A DNA stretch of 64,000 nucleotides from Streptomyces werraensis (GCA_014656175.1 BNBX01000007.1:303800-367799); one strand, 5' to 3'. Positions 15,901 to 24,884 are shown, counted from the first letter of the stretch. Notes: a model not told the origin generated them from the letters alone. A program made the numbers and translations.

Positions 15901-16751
15901 CCCCGAGAGCGCCCTTCGGCTCCCGAAAGGCCAGGCTCTTGCCCCACCGTTCCGACCCTCACCCCTCGTCTGCCGCCCTTCCGTCCCGTGACGCGGTCGC
16001 GGCCACGCTGCGCGCGGCGGGCTGCGTCTTCGCCGAGGACGAGGCCGACATGATCCTCGCCGCCGCGGACGGCGACCCCGGTGCCGTCGACGGGATGGTC
16101 ACCCGCCGCGCCGCCGGACTGCCCCTCGAACTCGTTGTCGGCTGGGCCGAGTTCGGCGGCCGGCGGATCCTCGTGGAACCGGGCGTGTTCGTCCCGCGCC
16201 GGCGCACCGAATTCCTCGTCGAGCAGGCGCTCGCCCTCGCGCCCGGCGCCTCCGTCGTCGTGGACCTGTGCTGCGGCTCGGGTGCGGTCGGCGCGGCCCT
16301 GGCGGCCGCGCTCGGCGCGGTGGACCTGCACGCCGCCGACATCGACCCGGCCGCCGTGCGCTGCGCCCGCCGCAACGTCGCGGCGCTCGGCGGACACGTC
16401 CACCAGGGCGACCTGTTCGACGCGCTGCCCGCGCGGCTGCGGGGCCGCGTGGACGTCCTCGCCGCCAACGTCCCGTACGTGCCCAGCGACGAGATCGCCC
16501 TCCTCCCGGCGGAGGCCCGCGACCACGAGCCCCGCGTCGCCCTCGACGGCGGCGCGGACGGCCTCGACATCCTCCGCCGGGTCGCCGCGGAGGCCCCGGC
16601 GTGGCTGGCCCCGGGCGGCCACCTCCTGATCGAAACGAGCCCCCACCAGGCCCCAGGGGCCCTGTCCGCCTTCACCGAGTCGGGCCTTGACGCCCACCTG
16701 GCGGTCTGCGAGGAGCGCCCGGCGCGGGTGGTGATCGGCAGACGGCCGTGA
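15897..16751 (+). CDS. PrmC/HemK-like protein N5-glutamine methyltransferase
   Basis: This protein of about 284 residues has the PrmC-type SAM fold: motif I VVDLCCGSGAVGAALA, acidic loop AADIDPAAVRCARRN, and the substrate motif NPPY in the altered form NVPYVPSDEI. The segment FVPRRRTEFLVEQAL is the family PRP-like loop. PrmC methylates the Gln of release-factor GGQ motifs, but NVPY in place of NPPY makes the substrate uncertain; annotated relatives are 'putative N5-glutamine methyltransferases'. GTG 15897 is chosen because it overlaps the leader ORF stop. TTG 15939 with GAAAGG 8 nt upstream is an alternative start. Confidence 0.85.
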   Translation: MTPRAPFGSRKARLLPHRSDPHPSSAALPSRDAVAATLRAAGCVFAEDEADMILAAADGDPGAVDGMVTRRAAGLPLELVVGWAEFGGRRILVEPGVFVPRRRTEFLVEQALALAPGASVVVDLCCGSGAVGAALAAALGAVDLHAADIDPAAVRCARRNVAALGGHVHQGDLFDALPARLRGRVDVLAANVPYVPSDEIALLPAEARDHEPRVALDGGADGLDILRRVAAEAPAWLAPGGHLLIETSPHQAPGALSAFTESGLDAHLAVCEERPARVVIGRRP

Positions 16752-17247
16752 GGGGGCGCGCCCGCTGACGCGCCCCGGCGCCGGCCTCGGGACGGCCCCT
16801 GAGCCGCGCGCCGCCAGCGGTGGGGGCCCTCCCGGGAAGGAGTTCGCCTGGCCGCGTCGTGCGCGCCCCACCGCCGACGGCGCGCCCGCCCTCGTGCGGG
16901 AAGTGGTTCGGCGGGTGCGCGGCAGGCGGTTGTGCGGCCGAGGTCGACTCACGGCCGGTCGCCGTGGAAGGCGCCCCGCCGCCCCCGCGCGGCGGGTTCA
17001 CCCGAGGAGCGAACCGCCCGGCCGAGTGGTGCGCGCCGCACCGGCCGTGCCGAGCACGTCCCCGGGGTCGTGGTCGTGGACCTCCTCACGGGCACGTCCG
17101 GCCTTGGGCCGGGGCTCGGACCAGCCGCTGTCGGCGGGGCGCGGCTCGGCACTCGTGGCCGGAGAGGGGGGAGGGGCCCCGCCCTCGGCGTCCCGCGCGC
17201 CGGAGCACCGTCGCAGGCGGCCCTCCGAGGGCGCGGCGCCCTCGTTC
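16752..17247. other. 496-bp intergenic stretch with no recognised gene
   Basis: Several long open frames cross this region, but none has a plausible start, codon bias or recognisable domain, and they read as Arg/Pro/Gly-rich noise. It lies between two convergent genes. I see no palindrome long enough to call a terminator with confidence. Confidence 0.5.
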
Positions 17248-19317
17248 TCAGTCCTCGGGTGCCGTCACCCGGGCGATCAGCAGGGCGACGTCGTCGAAGT
17301 TGTCCGGCTCGTGCAGGGTGCGCAGGAGCAGTTCGCAGACCTCGTCCAGGGAGCGGGCCGGGGTGTCGAGGAGGGTGAGGAGGCGGTCCAGGCGGGCGTC
17401 CAGGGGATCGCGGCGGGTCTCCACAAGGCCGTCGGTGTAGAAGACGAGACGGTCGCCCGGCTCCAGGTCGATCGTGGTCGTGGAGAAGGCGACCCCGCCC
17501 ACGCCCAGCGGCACGCCCGTGGGCAGGTCCAGCAGTTCGGGCGTCCCGCCGGCGCGGATGCGGGCCGGGGGGAGGTGACCGGCGTTGGAGATGACGCAGC
17601 GCCGCTCGCGCCGGTCGTGGACGGCGTAGACGCAGGTGGCGATCGCCTCGTCCAGTTCCACGGTGATCCGGTTCAGGTGCTCCAGCAGCACCGCCGGGTC
17701 GAGCCCGAGGGACGCCAGCGTGTGGGTGGCGGTCCGCAGCCGGCCCATGGTGGCGGCGGCCGGGACGCCGCTGCCCATCACATCGCCCACGACGAGCGCC
17801 GTACGGTCGTCGTCCAGCGGGATCACGTCGAACCAGTCGCCGCCGACCTCGCTGGTGGCGCCCGCCGGCTGGTAGCGGGAGGCGACCTCGAGCCCGCCCG
17901 TCACGGACGGATGGCTGGGCAGCAGGCTGCGCTGCAGCGTGAGCGCGGTGTCGCGGGCGTTCTGGTACCAGCGCGCGTTGTCGATCTGCACGGCCGCCCG
18001 CGAGGCCAGCTCCCGGGCGAGCAGCAGGTCGTCCTCGTCGAACGGCCGGGGGTTGCGCGTACGGATCAGGTCGAGCGCGCCCAGCACCTCCCCGCGCGCG
18101 ATCAGCGGCACGGCCAGGTACGAGTGGACGCCCGCCCGGGCGAGTATCTCGGCGGCCTCGGAGGAGCGGGCGATCCGCAGCAGGTCCTCGTCCTTCACCT
18201 GCGGCACCATCACCGGCAGCCCCGTGCGCACGCACTCGGTGATCAGCCGGTCCGGCGCGTACCGGATCACCTCGCCCGGCGGGTCGGCCGCCGGCACCGC
18301 GTCGGACGCGTCGACCCAGCGCACCGCCAGCGCCCGCATCAGCGCCGGCTCGGCCGGGCCGAGGACGGTGCGGCGGCCCCGTACGACCGCGTCGAGCAGG
18401 TCCACCGCGGCCGCGTCGGCCAGTTCGGGGACGGCCACGTCGGCGAGTTCGCCGGCCGTGCGGTCCAGGTCCAGCGTGGTGCCGATCCGCGCGGAGGCGT
18501 CGGCGATCAGCGCGATCCTGCGGCGCGCGGTCTCCGCCTCGGCGTTCGCACGGTACTGGTCGGTGATGTCGACCACCGACACGGCCACGCCCAGGACCGT
18601 GCCGAGGGTGTTCTCCAGCCGGTACAGGGACACGGTCCAGGCGTGTTCGGCGTCGGGGTCGGCCGGAGTGCGGCCGGTCATCGACCGGTCGACCACCGGC
18701 CGCCCGGTCCGCAGCACCTCCCGGGCCGCCTCCTCGATGGCGGCCGCGTCCACCAGCGGCAGCACCTCCCGCATCGTGCGGCCCAGGTGCTCGTCGGCCG
18801 ACAGGCCGTTCATCTGCTCCAGCGCCGGGTTCACCGACACGTACCGCAGATCCGCGTCCAGGACGGCGAGGCCGATGGGGGACTGGGCGACGATCCGGGT
18901 GGACAGCGCCACGTCCTGCTCCAGCCGCCGCACCGTCGACTGGTCGACCGCGAGACCGAGGGCGTACACCTGTCCCCGGTCGTCCAGCAGCCGCATGTTG
19001 CGGAACTCCACCAGCCGGGTCCCGCCGTCCTTCCGCCGGATCGGGAAGGCCCCCGCCCAGCTCCGCCCGGTGCGCATGACCTCGGCGAAGAGCTTCTTCA
19101 CCAGGTCGAGGTGCTCCTCGTGCACCATGATCCGGGCGGCGTACCGGCCCAGCGCCTCCTGGGCGGTGTAGCCGAACAACTCCTCCGCTTGGGGGCTCCA
19201 CAGCACGATCCGCCCCTCGGCGTCCAGGACGACCGAGGCCACGCGCAGGACGTCGAGCAGCCCGCTGGGACGCGCCGGACCGTCCCCGCCGGCCGGGAGT
19301 GACCACGCTGCGCTCAT
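17248..19317 (-). CDS. PAS-PAS-GAF-SpoIIE PP2C phosphatase
   Basis: This is a 689-residue cytosolic signalling phosphatase. PAS1 (about 20-135) contains VVLDAEGRIVLWSPQAEELFGY, PAS2 (about 145-265) contains LAVLDADLRYVSVNPALEQMNG, a GAF domain follows (about 285-450), and the SpoIIE/PP2C domain (about 465-685) has metal-binding motifs GGDWFDVIPL, VVGDVMGSG, FYTDGLVE and DDVALL. Such enzymes dephosphorylate anti-sigma-factor antagonists (STAS proteins) to release sigma-B-type factors. GSG replaces the common GHG in the second motif. Unlike the fusion at 35228, no HATPase kinase domain is attached, and no anti-anti-sigma gene is adjacent. GTG/ATG 19317 gives the usual N-terminus. Confidence 0.92.
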   Translation of the reverse strand: MSAAWSLPAGGDGPARPSGLLDVLRVASVVLDAEGRIVLWSPQAEELFGYTAQEALGRYAARIMVHEEHLDLVKKLFAEVMRTGRSWAGAFPIRRKDGGTRLVEFRNMRLLDDRGQVYALGLAVDQSTVRRLEQDVALSTRIVAQSPIGLAVLDADLRYVSVNPALEQMNGLSADEHLGRTMREVLPLVDAAAIEEAAREVLRTGRPVVDRSMTGRTPADPDAEHAWTVSLYRLENTLGTVLGVAVSVVDITDQYRANAEAETARRRIALIADASARIGTTLDLDRTAGELADVAVPELADAAAVDLLDAVVRGRRTVLGPAEPALMRALAVRWVDASDAVPAADPPGEVIRYAPDRLITECVRTGLPVMVPQVKDEDLLRIARSSEAAEILARAGVHSYLAVPLIARGEVLGALDLIRTRNPRPFDEDDLLLARELASRAAVQIDNARWYQNARDTALTLQRSLLPSHPSVTGGLEVASRYQPAGATSEVGGDWFDVIPLDDDRTALVVGDVMGSGVPAAATMGRLRTATHTLASLGLDPAVLLEHLNRITVELDEAIATCVYAVHDRRERRCVISNAGHLPPARIRAGGTPELLDLPTGVPLGVGGVAFSTTTIDLEPGDRLVFYTDGLVETRRDPLDARLDRLLTLLDTPARSLDEVCELLLRTLHEPDNFDDVALLIARVTAPED

Positions 19318-19559
19318 CCCACGCCCCGCCTTCGCCGAGTCCGCGGCACGCCGTCGCCGCGCCGCCGTCCCTTTGTTGTACCGCGCGCGAGGGCGATTTT
19401 CCGCCGCTCCTGTCGTCCCGTTCCTGCTCTCCCCCCATCCTGGCCGGTGACCGCGCCCGCGTCATCGTGGGAGGAGCGCGCGGGTAGTGCGTTCCGGTGT
19501 GCGGTGCTTTGCTGAGGTAGGGCGGGGACGGCGGTGTGACCACGAGAGGAGCGATCACG

Positions 19560-19931
19560 ATGGTCAGCGAGCCCACGCACCCGGAATCCGTGTCGGTCGA
19601 GATCAGCGGATGCAGCAAGGACGACGCCCGGATCGTCTTCGACGCCCTGTGCGCCTGCTTCTCGTCGGACCGGTGCGCCGACGACGTGCCCGAGGAACTG
19701 CACGAGACACGGCCCACGGTCTGGCTCGGCACGTTCGACGTGGCCGAAGCGCACGAAGGCCAGGCCCGCCCCGCGCGGCTGTCCTCCTCGGTCGACGCCG
19801 ACGTGCACGGCGGCTACTGGGCGATCGACCGGTTCCGCACCACGCTGGACGACCTGTTCCGGGTGAGGGAACTGAGCAAGGTCTCCGGCGACCAGGAGCG
19901 CGAACTGCACGTCCGCCTCGAGAGCAGGTGA
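19560..19931 (+). CDS. conserved hypothetical protein
   Basis: This acidic, soluble protein of about 123 residues starts at ATG 19560, with GAGAGGAG ending 7 nt upstream; a GTG at 19536 is also in frame. It contains GCSKDDARIVFDALCACFSSDRCADD, then RPTVWLGTFDV, YWAIDRF and LDDLF segments. It has four Cys in the first half but no clear metal motif. The length and mixed alpha/beta pattern suggest one small domain. I do not recognise a family. It stands alone between a divergent phosphatase gene and the enoate reductase promoter. Confidence 0.7.
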   Translation: MVSEPTHPESVSVEISGCSKDDARIVFDALCACFSSDRCADDVPEELHETRPTVWLGTFDVAEAHEGQARPARLSSSVDADVHGGYWAIDRFRTTLDDLFRVRELSKVSGDQERELHVRLESR

Positions 19932-19983
19932 GAGCCGACCCGTAAGCCCGGCCGGGACGCTGTGCCCTCCGTCACCTCCATTG

Positions 19984-20022
19984 TGCAACTAGTTGCATAA
20001 GCCGGTGCGCGTGCCCTACAAC
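19984..20022 (+). promoter_or_regulatory. fadH-like promoter with perfect palindrome
   Basis: TTGCAT (19993-19998) and TACAAC (20017-20022) are spaced by 18 bp. The 14-bp perfect palindrome TGCAACTAGTTGCA (19984-19997) covers the -35. The PadR gene downstream of the reductase is the natural candidate to bind it. Confidence 0.6.
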
Positions 20023-20053
20023 TACAGGCACCACACCGCGCACGGAGGGCCCG

Positions 20054-22069
20054 ATGAGCCGTTACCCCCACCTGCTGAGCCCCTTGGACCTGGGCTTCAC
20101 CACGCTGCCCAACCGGGTCCTCATGGGGTCCATGCACATCGGTCTCGAGGAGGCCGAGGGCGGCTTCTCCCGCATGGCCGAGTTCTACGCCGCGCGTGCC
20201 CGCGGCGGCGTCGGCCTCATCGTCACCGGCGGCATCGCCCCCAACGACGAGGGGCGCCCCTACGAGGGCGGCGCCAAGCTCACCTGCGACGAGGAGGCCG
20301 AGCAGCACCGGGTCGTCACCGCGGCCGTCCACCGCGAGGGCGGCCGCATCGCCCTGCAGATCCTCCACTTCGGCCGTTACGCATACCACCGGGACCTGGT
20401 CGCCCCCAGCCCCGTCCAGGCGCCGATCAGCCCCTTCGTGCCGCGCGAGCTGACCGACGCCGACGTCGAGCGGACCATCGACGACTACGCGCGCGCCGCC
20501 CGCCTCGCCCGGCAGGCCGGCTACGACGGCGTCGAGATCATGGGCTCCGAGGGCTACCTCATCAACGAGTTCATCGCCGGCCGGACCAACCACCGCACCG
20601 ACCGCTGGGGTGGCTCCTACGAGAACCGCATGCGCTTCCCGGTCGAGATCGTCCGCCGCGTCCGCGAGGCGGTCGGCGACGACTTCATCCTGATCTACCG
20701 GCTCTCCATGCTCGACCTGGTGCCCGGCGGCTCCACCCTGGAGGAGGTCGTCACCCTCGCCAGGGCGATCGAGGCGGCCGGCGCCACGATCATCAACACC
20801 GGCATCGGCTGGCACGAGGCCCGCATCCCCACCATCGCCACCTCCGTCCCGCGCGGCGCCTACACCTGGGTCACCAAGCGGCTCATGGGCGAGGTGTCCG
20901 TCCCGCTGGTCACCACCAACCGCATCAACACCCCGGAGCTGGCCGAGCAGCTGCTCGCCGACGGCACCGCGGACATGGTGTCCATGGCCCGCCCGATGCT
21001 CGCCGACCCCGACTTCGTCGCCAAGGCCGCCGACGGCCGCCCCGAGGCCATCAACACCTGCATCGGCTGCAACCAGGCCTGCCTCGACCACACCTTCAGC
21101 GGTCAGATCACCTCCTGCCTGGTCAACCCGCGCGCCTGCCACGAGACCGAGCTGGTGCTCTCCCCGACCCGCCGCCGCAAGCGCGTCGCCGTCGTCGGCG
21201 CCGGACCGGCCGGACTCGCCTGCGCGGTCTCCGCCGCCGAACGCGGCCACGACGTCACGCTGTTCGACGCCGCGAGCGAGATCGGCGGTCAGCTCAACGT
21301 CGCCCGCAAGGTCCCCGGCAAGCAGGAGTTCGACGAGACGCTGCGTTACTTCCGCACCCGCCTCGCCGACCTCGCCGTCGACGTCCGCCTCGACACCCGG
21401 GTCACCGCCGACGACGTCACCGGCTACGACGAGGTCGTCGTCGCCACCGGCGTCACCCCCCGCGTCCCCGACATCCCCGGCGTCGACCACCCGAGCGTCG
21501 TCGGCTACCTCGACGTGCTGCGGGACGGCGCGCCCGTCGGGGACCGCGTCGCGATCCTCGGCGCCGGCGGCATCGGCTTCGACGTGGCCGAGTACCTCAC
21601 CGACGGCGGCGACAAGGCGCACGAGGACCCCGAGACGTACTTCCGCCAGTGGGGCGTCGACCTCGACTACCGCGCGCCCGGCGGTCTCGCCGCCCCCGAG
21701 CGGCCCGCCCCGCCGCGCACCGTCCACCTGCTCCAGCGCAAGACCTCCAAGGTCGGCGCGGGGCTCGGCAAGACCACCGGCTGGATCCACCGCACGGAGC
21801 TCCGGCACCGCGGCGTCACCATGGTCCCCGGCGTGCGCTACGACCGGATCGACGACGCCGGGCTGCACGTCACCGTCGGCGAGGAGAGCACCGTCCTCGA
21901 GGTCGACACCATCGTGCTGTGCACCGGCCAGGAACCGCGCCGGGACCTCTACGAGGAGCTGGTCGCGGCGGGCAGCCCCGTCCACCTCATCGGCGGCGCC
22001 GACGTGGCCGCCGAACTGGACGCCAAGCGCGCCATCAAGCAGGGCACCGAGCTCGCGGCGGCGCTCTAG
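20054..22069 (+). CDS. 2,4-dienoyl-CoA reductase / old-yellow-enzyme oxidoreductase (FadH type)
   Basis: This 671-residue iron-sulfur flavoenzyme has an N-terminal OYE-type TIM barrel (about 1-350: PNRVLMGSMHIG, HFGRYAY, GSEGYLINEFI, TNHRTDRWGGSYENR), a 4Fe-4S cluster loop CIGCNQACLD...CLVNPRAC (about 337-360), and a Rossmann FAD/NAD(P) half (VAVVGAGPAGLACA, VAILGAGGIGFDVAEYL). It matches FadH, which reduces 2,4-dienoyl-CoA during unsaturated fatty-acid beta-oxidation using NADPH. The cluster spacing Cx2Cx3C...C fits. A PadR gene follows 31 bp downstream on the same strand, so the pair probably forms a self-regulated operon responding to an acyl or enone compound. Confidence 0.93.
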   Translation: MSRYPHLLSPLDLGFTTLPNRVLMGSMHIGLEEAEGGFSRMAEFYAARARGGVGLIVTGGIAPNDEGRPYEGGAKLTCDEEAEQHRVVTAAVHREGGRIALQILHFGRYAYHRDLVAPSPVQAPISPFVPRELTDADVERTIDDYARAARLARQAGYDGVEIMGSEGYLINEFIAGRTNHRTDRWGGSYENRMRFPVEIVRRVREAVGDDFILIYRLSMLDLVPGGSTLEEVVTLARAIEAAGATIINTGIGWHEARIPTIATSVPRGAYTWVTKRLMGEVSVPLVTTNRINTPELAEQLLADGTADMVSMARPMLADPDFVAKAADGRPEAINTCIGCNQACLDHTFSGQITSCLVNPRACHETELVLSPTRRRKRVAVVGAGPAGLACAVSAAERGHDVTLFDAASEIGGQLNVARKVPGKQEFDETLRYFRTRLADLAVDVRLDTRVTADDVTGYDEVVVATGVTPRVPDIPGVDHPSVVGYLDVLRDGAPVGDRVAILGAGGIGFDVAEYLTDGGDKAHEDPETYFRQWGVDLDYRAPGGLAAPERPAPPRTVHLLQRKTSKVGAGLGKTTGWIHRTELRHRGVTMVPGVRYDRIDDAGLHVTVGEESTVLEVDTIVLCTGQEPRRDLYEELVAAGSPVHLIGGADVAAELDAKRAIKQGTELAAAL

Positions 22070-22100
22070 GACCGGGCCCGCCCGTCCCTAGGATGAGCGC

Positions 22101-22655
22101 ATGTCACTCCCGCACGCGATCCTCACCGCCCTGCTCGAGAAGCCGTCGTCGGGGCTGGAGCTGACCCGCCGCTTCGACCGGTCGATCGGCTACTTCTGGT
22201 CCGCGACGCATCAGCAGATCTACCGGGAGCTGGGGAAGCTGGAGGGGGAGGGCCTGATCCGGGCCCTCCCCTCGGAGCAGCCCGCACGCGGCCAGAAGAA
22301 GGCGTACGAGGTGCTGCCGGCGGGGCGGGAGGAGCTGGCCCGCTGGACGGCCGCGTCCCAGGACCCCAAGCCGCACCGGGACGCTCTGCTGCTGCGGCTG
22401 CGGGCCGCTGCCGTGGTGGGGACGGAGGGGCTGGAAGAGGATCTCCGGCGTCACCGGGAGCTGCACGCAAGGCAGTTGGAGACGTACCGGGAGATCGAGC
22501 GGAGGGATTTCCCTCCCGGGAGGGGCGGGGCGGAGGATCGGCTGCGGCACCTTGTGCTGCGGGCCGGGATCGATCTGGAGACGTTCTGGACGCAGTGGCT
22601 CGATCACGCCTTGGCGGAGTTCGCCGAGTTGGATGTGCGGGGGCGGCAGGGGTAG
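22101..22655 (+). CDS. PadR family transcriptional regulator
   Basis: This 184-residue regulator has the PadR winged helix at residues 1-80 (LPHAILTALLEKPSSGLELTRRFDRSIGYFWSATHQQIYRELGKLEGEGLI, wing AYEVLPAGREEL). A C-terminal Vir-type helical dimerisation region follows (RRHRELHARQLETYREIERRDF). PadR proteins typically repress neighbouring detoxification or metabolism genes and respond to phenolics. It is co-directional with the enoate reductase, 31 bp after its stop, and the palindrome TGCAACTAGTTGCA in the shared promoter is a likely operator. Confidence 0.9.
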   Translation: MSLPHAILTALLEKPSSGLELTRRFDRSIGYFWSATHQQIYRELGKLEGEGLIRALPSEQPARGQKKAYEVLPAGREELARWTAASQDPKPHRDALLLRLRAAAVVGTEGLEEDLRRHRELHARQLETYREIERRDFPPGRGGAEDRLRHLVLRAGIDLETFWTQWLDHALAEFAELDVRGRQG

Positions 22656-22663
22656 TCGCGTGC

Positions 22664-22708
22664 GTGCGGGCCGGTTGGTGGGCTTGGCGCGCCGTTCCCC
22701 GCGCCCCT
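22664..22708 (-). repeat. dispersed intergenic repeat, copy B
   Basis: Read on the minus strand it begins AGGGGCGCGGGGAACGGCGC and ends ACCGGCCCGCAC. It aligns along its whole length with the copy at 57400-57442. It is placed between a convergent gene pair and overlaps a hairpin. Confidence 0.65.
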
Positions 22709-22722
22709 GCAGGGGCGCGGGG
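22697..22722. terminator. bidirectional terminator after padR
   Basis: CCCCGCGCCCCT (22697-22708), GC loop, and AGGGGCGCGGGG (22711-22722) form a perfect 12-bp stem between the convergent padR and secreted-protein genes. Its 5' arm is the core of the dispersed repeat. Confidence 0.7.
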
Positions 22723-22780
22723 AGGGTCGACGCCGGTCGCCCGACCGGAGCGCTTCGGACGTGGGCGGCCGGCGCCGGGT

Positions 22781-23317
22781 CTAGAGGTGGGTCGGGCGGG
22801 CCGTGTTGCGGCGGCGCAGGTACAGCACGGTGCCGAGGACGCCGGCGCCGACCAGCGCGCCGCCCGCCACCGCCGTGACGGTGCCGTAGTCCTTCGAACC
22901 GCCGCCGACGCCGCCCATCACACCGCGGGACGGCGACGCCGTGGGGGAGACCGAGGGGCTGGGCGCCGGGGACACGACCACGGACTGGGTGCCCGCGGTG
23001 CTGCCGCCCGAGCACACCACGATCACCGTGTACGTGCCCGCGCTGACGTTGGACCAGGCCGCGGACTGGCCCGCGGACGTCCCGGACAGCGCCACCTGGC
23101 GGCCCTGCGAGAAGTTCGCCTGACCGCTGCCGAGCAGCGAGGCGGTGCCCCAGTGGCCGTTGATCTGGGTGCACGCGGTGGTGCTCACCGAGACCGTGTT
23201 CCCGGTGGTGCTGACGGAGATTCCGTCCGCGGCCGCCGGTCCGGCCGGCATCAGGGCGAGCGCGGCGGCGGCTGCCACGGTCGGTCCGAGGCGGAGCAAA
23301 GGCTTCGAGATGCTCAT
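22781..23317 (-). CDS. secreted, membrane-anchored surface protein of unknown function
   Basis: This 178-residue protein has a Sec signal peptide (MSISKPLLRLGPTVAAAAA... cleaved after about AAA at residue 30). An 80-residue Ser/Thr/Gly-rich beta domain with two Cys (TTACTQING and VIVVCSGG, likely a disulfide) comes next. A Ser/Pro linker (PAPSPSVSPTASPS) then leads to a C-terminal membrane helix (VAGGALVGAGVLGTVLYL) with the basic stop RRRN. It lacks an LPxTG sortase motif, so anchoring is by the membrane helix. The start at ATG 23317 has GGAAGG upstream. The linker-plus-anchor layout is common among Streptomyces surface proteins; function unknown. Confidence 0.8.
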   Translation of the reverse strand: MSISKPLLRLGPTVAAAAALALMPAGPAAADGISVSTTGNTVSVSTTACTQINGHWGTASLLGSGQANFSQGRQVALSGTSAGQSAAWSNVSAGTYTVIVVCSGGSTAGTQSVVVSPAPSPSVSPTASPSRGVMGGVGGGSKDYGTVTAVAGGALVGAGVLGTVLYLRRRNTARPTHL

Positions 23318-23490
23318 GTGGACTGCCTTCCGGCGGCACGGCCGGCGGTACATCCCTTGCGCCGCCGAGGTCGGGGAGCGCCCGTGCCGCCACGACGCCA
23401 GCCAACGGGCAGCCCGCCCCTCGCGCACTCCGGCCGCATCCGTGCAGGTGACGGGGTCCTCCGGGCGGCTCAGCGGGGGCTGTGACGGCG

Positions 23491-24495
23491 TCAGCCGCCG
23501 GCGCCCGTCGTCACCGTCCGCTCGGCCGAGAAGGCGCCCCAGGTGCCGTCCGGCAGCAGCGCCCTGATCCGCACCCGGTGCGTGACCCCCGCCTCCTCGC
23601 CCGCGTAGAAGCGGTACGTGGCACGGTCCCGGGGCGCCTCGCCGCCATACACCAGCGAGGTGACGGGCCGTCCGTCCAGCCGGACCTCGTACTCGGTGAC
23701 CGTTCCGTCGACGCGCGGCGGCGTCCAGGAGAGCACGATGTCGTACGCCCCGCCCGAACGCCGCGTCGCCGCGCGGAAGTCGGTGGGCGCGGTGGCCGTG
23801 GCGCCGCCGTCCGCGCCCTCGGCGGTGGTGAGGCGGACGGCGGGGGCGGGCGGCGAGAGGTTGTCCGCCGCGTCCCGGGCGCGCACCGTGAAGACGTAGC
23901 GGGTGCCGGGCCGCAGCCCCGTGACCACGGCGGCCGTCTGGTTCCCGCCCACACTGTGGATCTTCGATTCGCCTTGGTAGATGTCGTACGACACCACATC
24001 GCGGTCGTCCCGCGCCGTGGTCCAGGAGAGCTGGGCCGCCCGGCTGCCGGCCGCGCGTCCCTCCAGGCGCCCGGGAGCGGTGGGCGGCGCGGTGTCCGCC
24101 CGGGCCGCCGCTGGGGTCGTGGCCCGCACCTCGCGGCTGGGCGGGCCGAGCCGCCCGTCCGCGTCACGGGCGCGCACCGTGAAGACGTAGGTGGTGGCGG
24201 GGCGGAGCCTGGTGACGTCCACCATGTGCGTCGAAGCGGGCACCTGCTGGACCTTGGTGCGCCCCCGGTACACCTCGTAGCCGGTCACGTCGGATCCCGA
24301 CGGGGCGGCGCGGTTCCACATGACGTGGACGCTGGTGGAGCTGCCCGCCTGGGCGGTGACGCCCGTCGGCGCCCCGGGCGGCCGTTCGCCGCCGGTGTCG
24401 TCCTGGCCGCCCCAGCGGCAGGAGACGGCCAGCAGCACGACCGCGCAGAGCGCGAGCAGGCGGCGCGATGACGCGGTTGGGGTAACGCCACGCAC
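23491..24495 (-). CDS. lipoprotein with three fibronectin type III domains
   Basis: This 334-residue exported protein has an N-terminal hydrophobic segment ending LLAVSC, a reasonable lipobox with the Cys at about residue 26. Three FN3 domains follow, at about 38-125, 135-220 and 230-330, recognisable by GYEVYRG, TTYVFTVRARD and the repeated TRYVFTVRARDAADN. FN3 modules in bacteria are mostly spacers or carbohydrate-surface binders. No catalytic domain is attached. The start is GTG 24495 with AGGAGG 8 nt upstream. It is transcribed divergently from the GH75 chitosanase, and a shared role at the cell surface in polysaccharide use is possible but unproven. Confidence 0.85.
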   Translation of the reverse strand: MRGVTPTASSRRLLALCAVVLLAVSCRWGGQDDTGGERPPGAPTGVTAQAGSSTSVHVMWNRAAPSGSDVTGYEVYRGRTKVQQVPASTHMVDVTRLRPATTYVFTVRARDADGRLGPPSREVRATTPAAARADTAPPTAPGRLEGRAAGSRAAQLSWTTARDDRDVVSYDIYQGESKIHSVGGNQTAAVVTGLRPGTRYVFTVRARDAADNLSPPAPAVRLTTAEGADGGATATAPTDFRAATRRSGGAYDIVLSWTPPRVDGTVTEYEVRLDGRPVTSLVYGGEAPRDRATYRFYAGEEAGVTHRVRIRALLPDGTWGAFSAERTVTTGAGG

Positions 24496-24884
24496 GACTT
24501 CGCCTCCTGGAGGTCCATGAGGACCGGTCCGTTCAAAGGTCCGTACCAATATGGGCCCTCTGACGCGCTCACCTCAAGAGGGTGGTGCGGGTCGACCGCG
24601 GCGGCGGGTTACGTATCCTGAAGGCGGACGGGCCGAACCGCCCCTGTAGGACGGGGTGTTCGGGCTCGAGGCGCGGACCGCTGTCGTCGCTGATCCCGCG
24701 CCGTCACGGGTGGCTGGACGGCCCGGGCAGACGTGCGCCCGGGTCTCCGGCACCCTCCGCCTCCGTCGGTTCCCGGATGCCCCGTCCGGCCCCTTTCGGG
24801 GGGTCGCCCCTCTCGCGCCGGGACGAAATGGGGCAAAGTGCACTGGGTGTGCGTCCCTGTTCCCGACGAGAGGCTCATCCGACC
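24496..24884. other. 389-bp divergent intergenic region
   Basis: It lies between the FN3 lipoprotein and the chitosanase. It contains a GCCCGGGCAG...CGCCCGGGC inverted repeat at about 24720-24745. The segment just before the chitosanase (GACGAAATGGGGCAAAGTGC) is comparatively AT-rich and probably holds its promoter. No gene is supported here. Confidence 0.5.

Noticed and set aside
16949..19732. Very long minus-strand open frame
   Set aside because: It overlaps the well-supported SpoIIE phosphatase gene in another frame and shows only Arg/Pro/Gly-rich noise, as expected in high-GC DNA.
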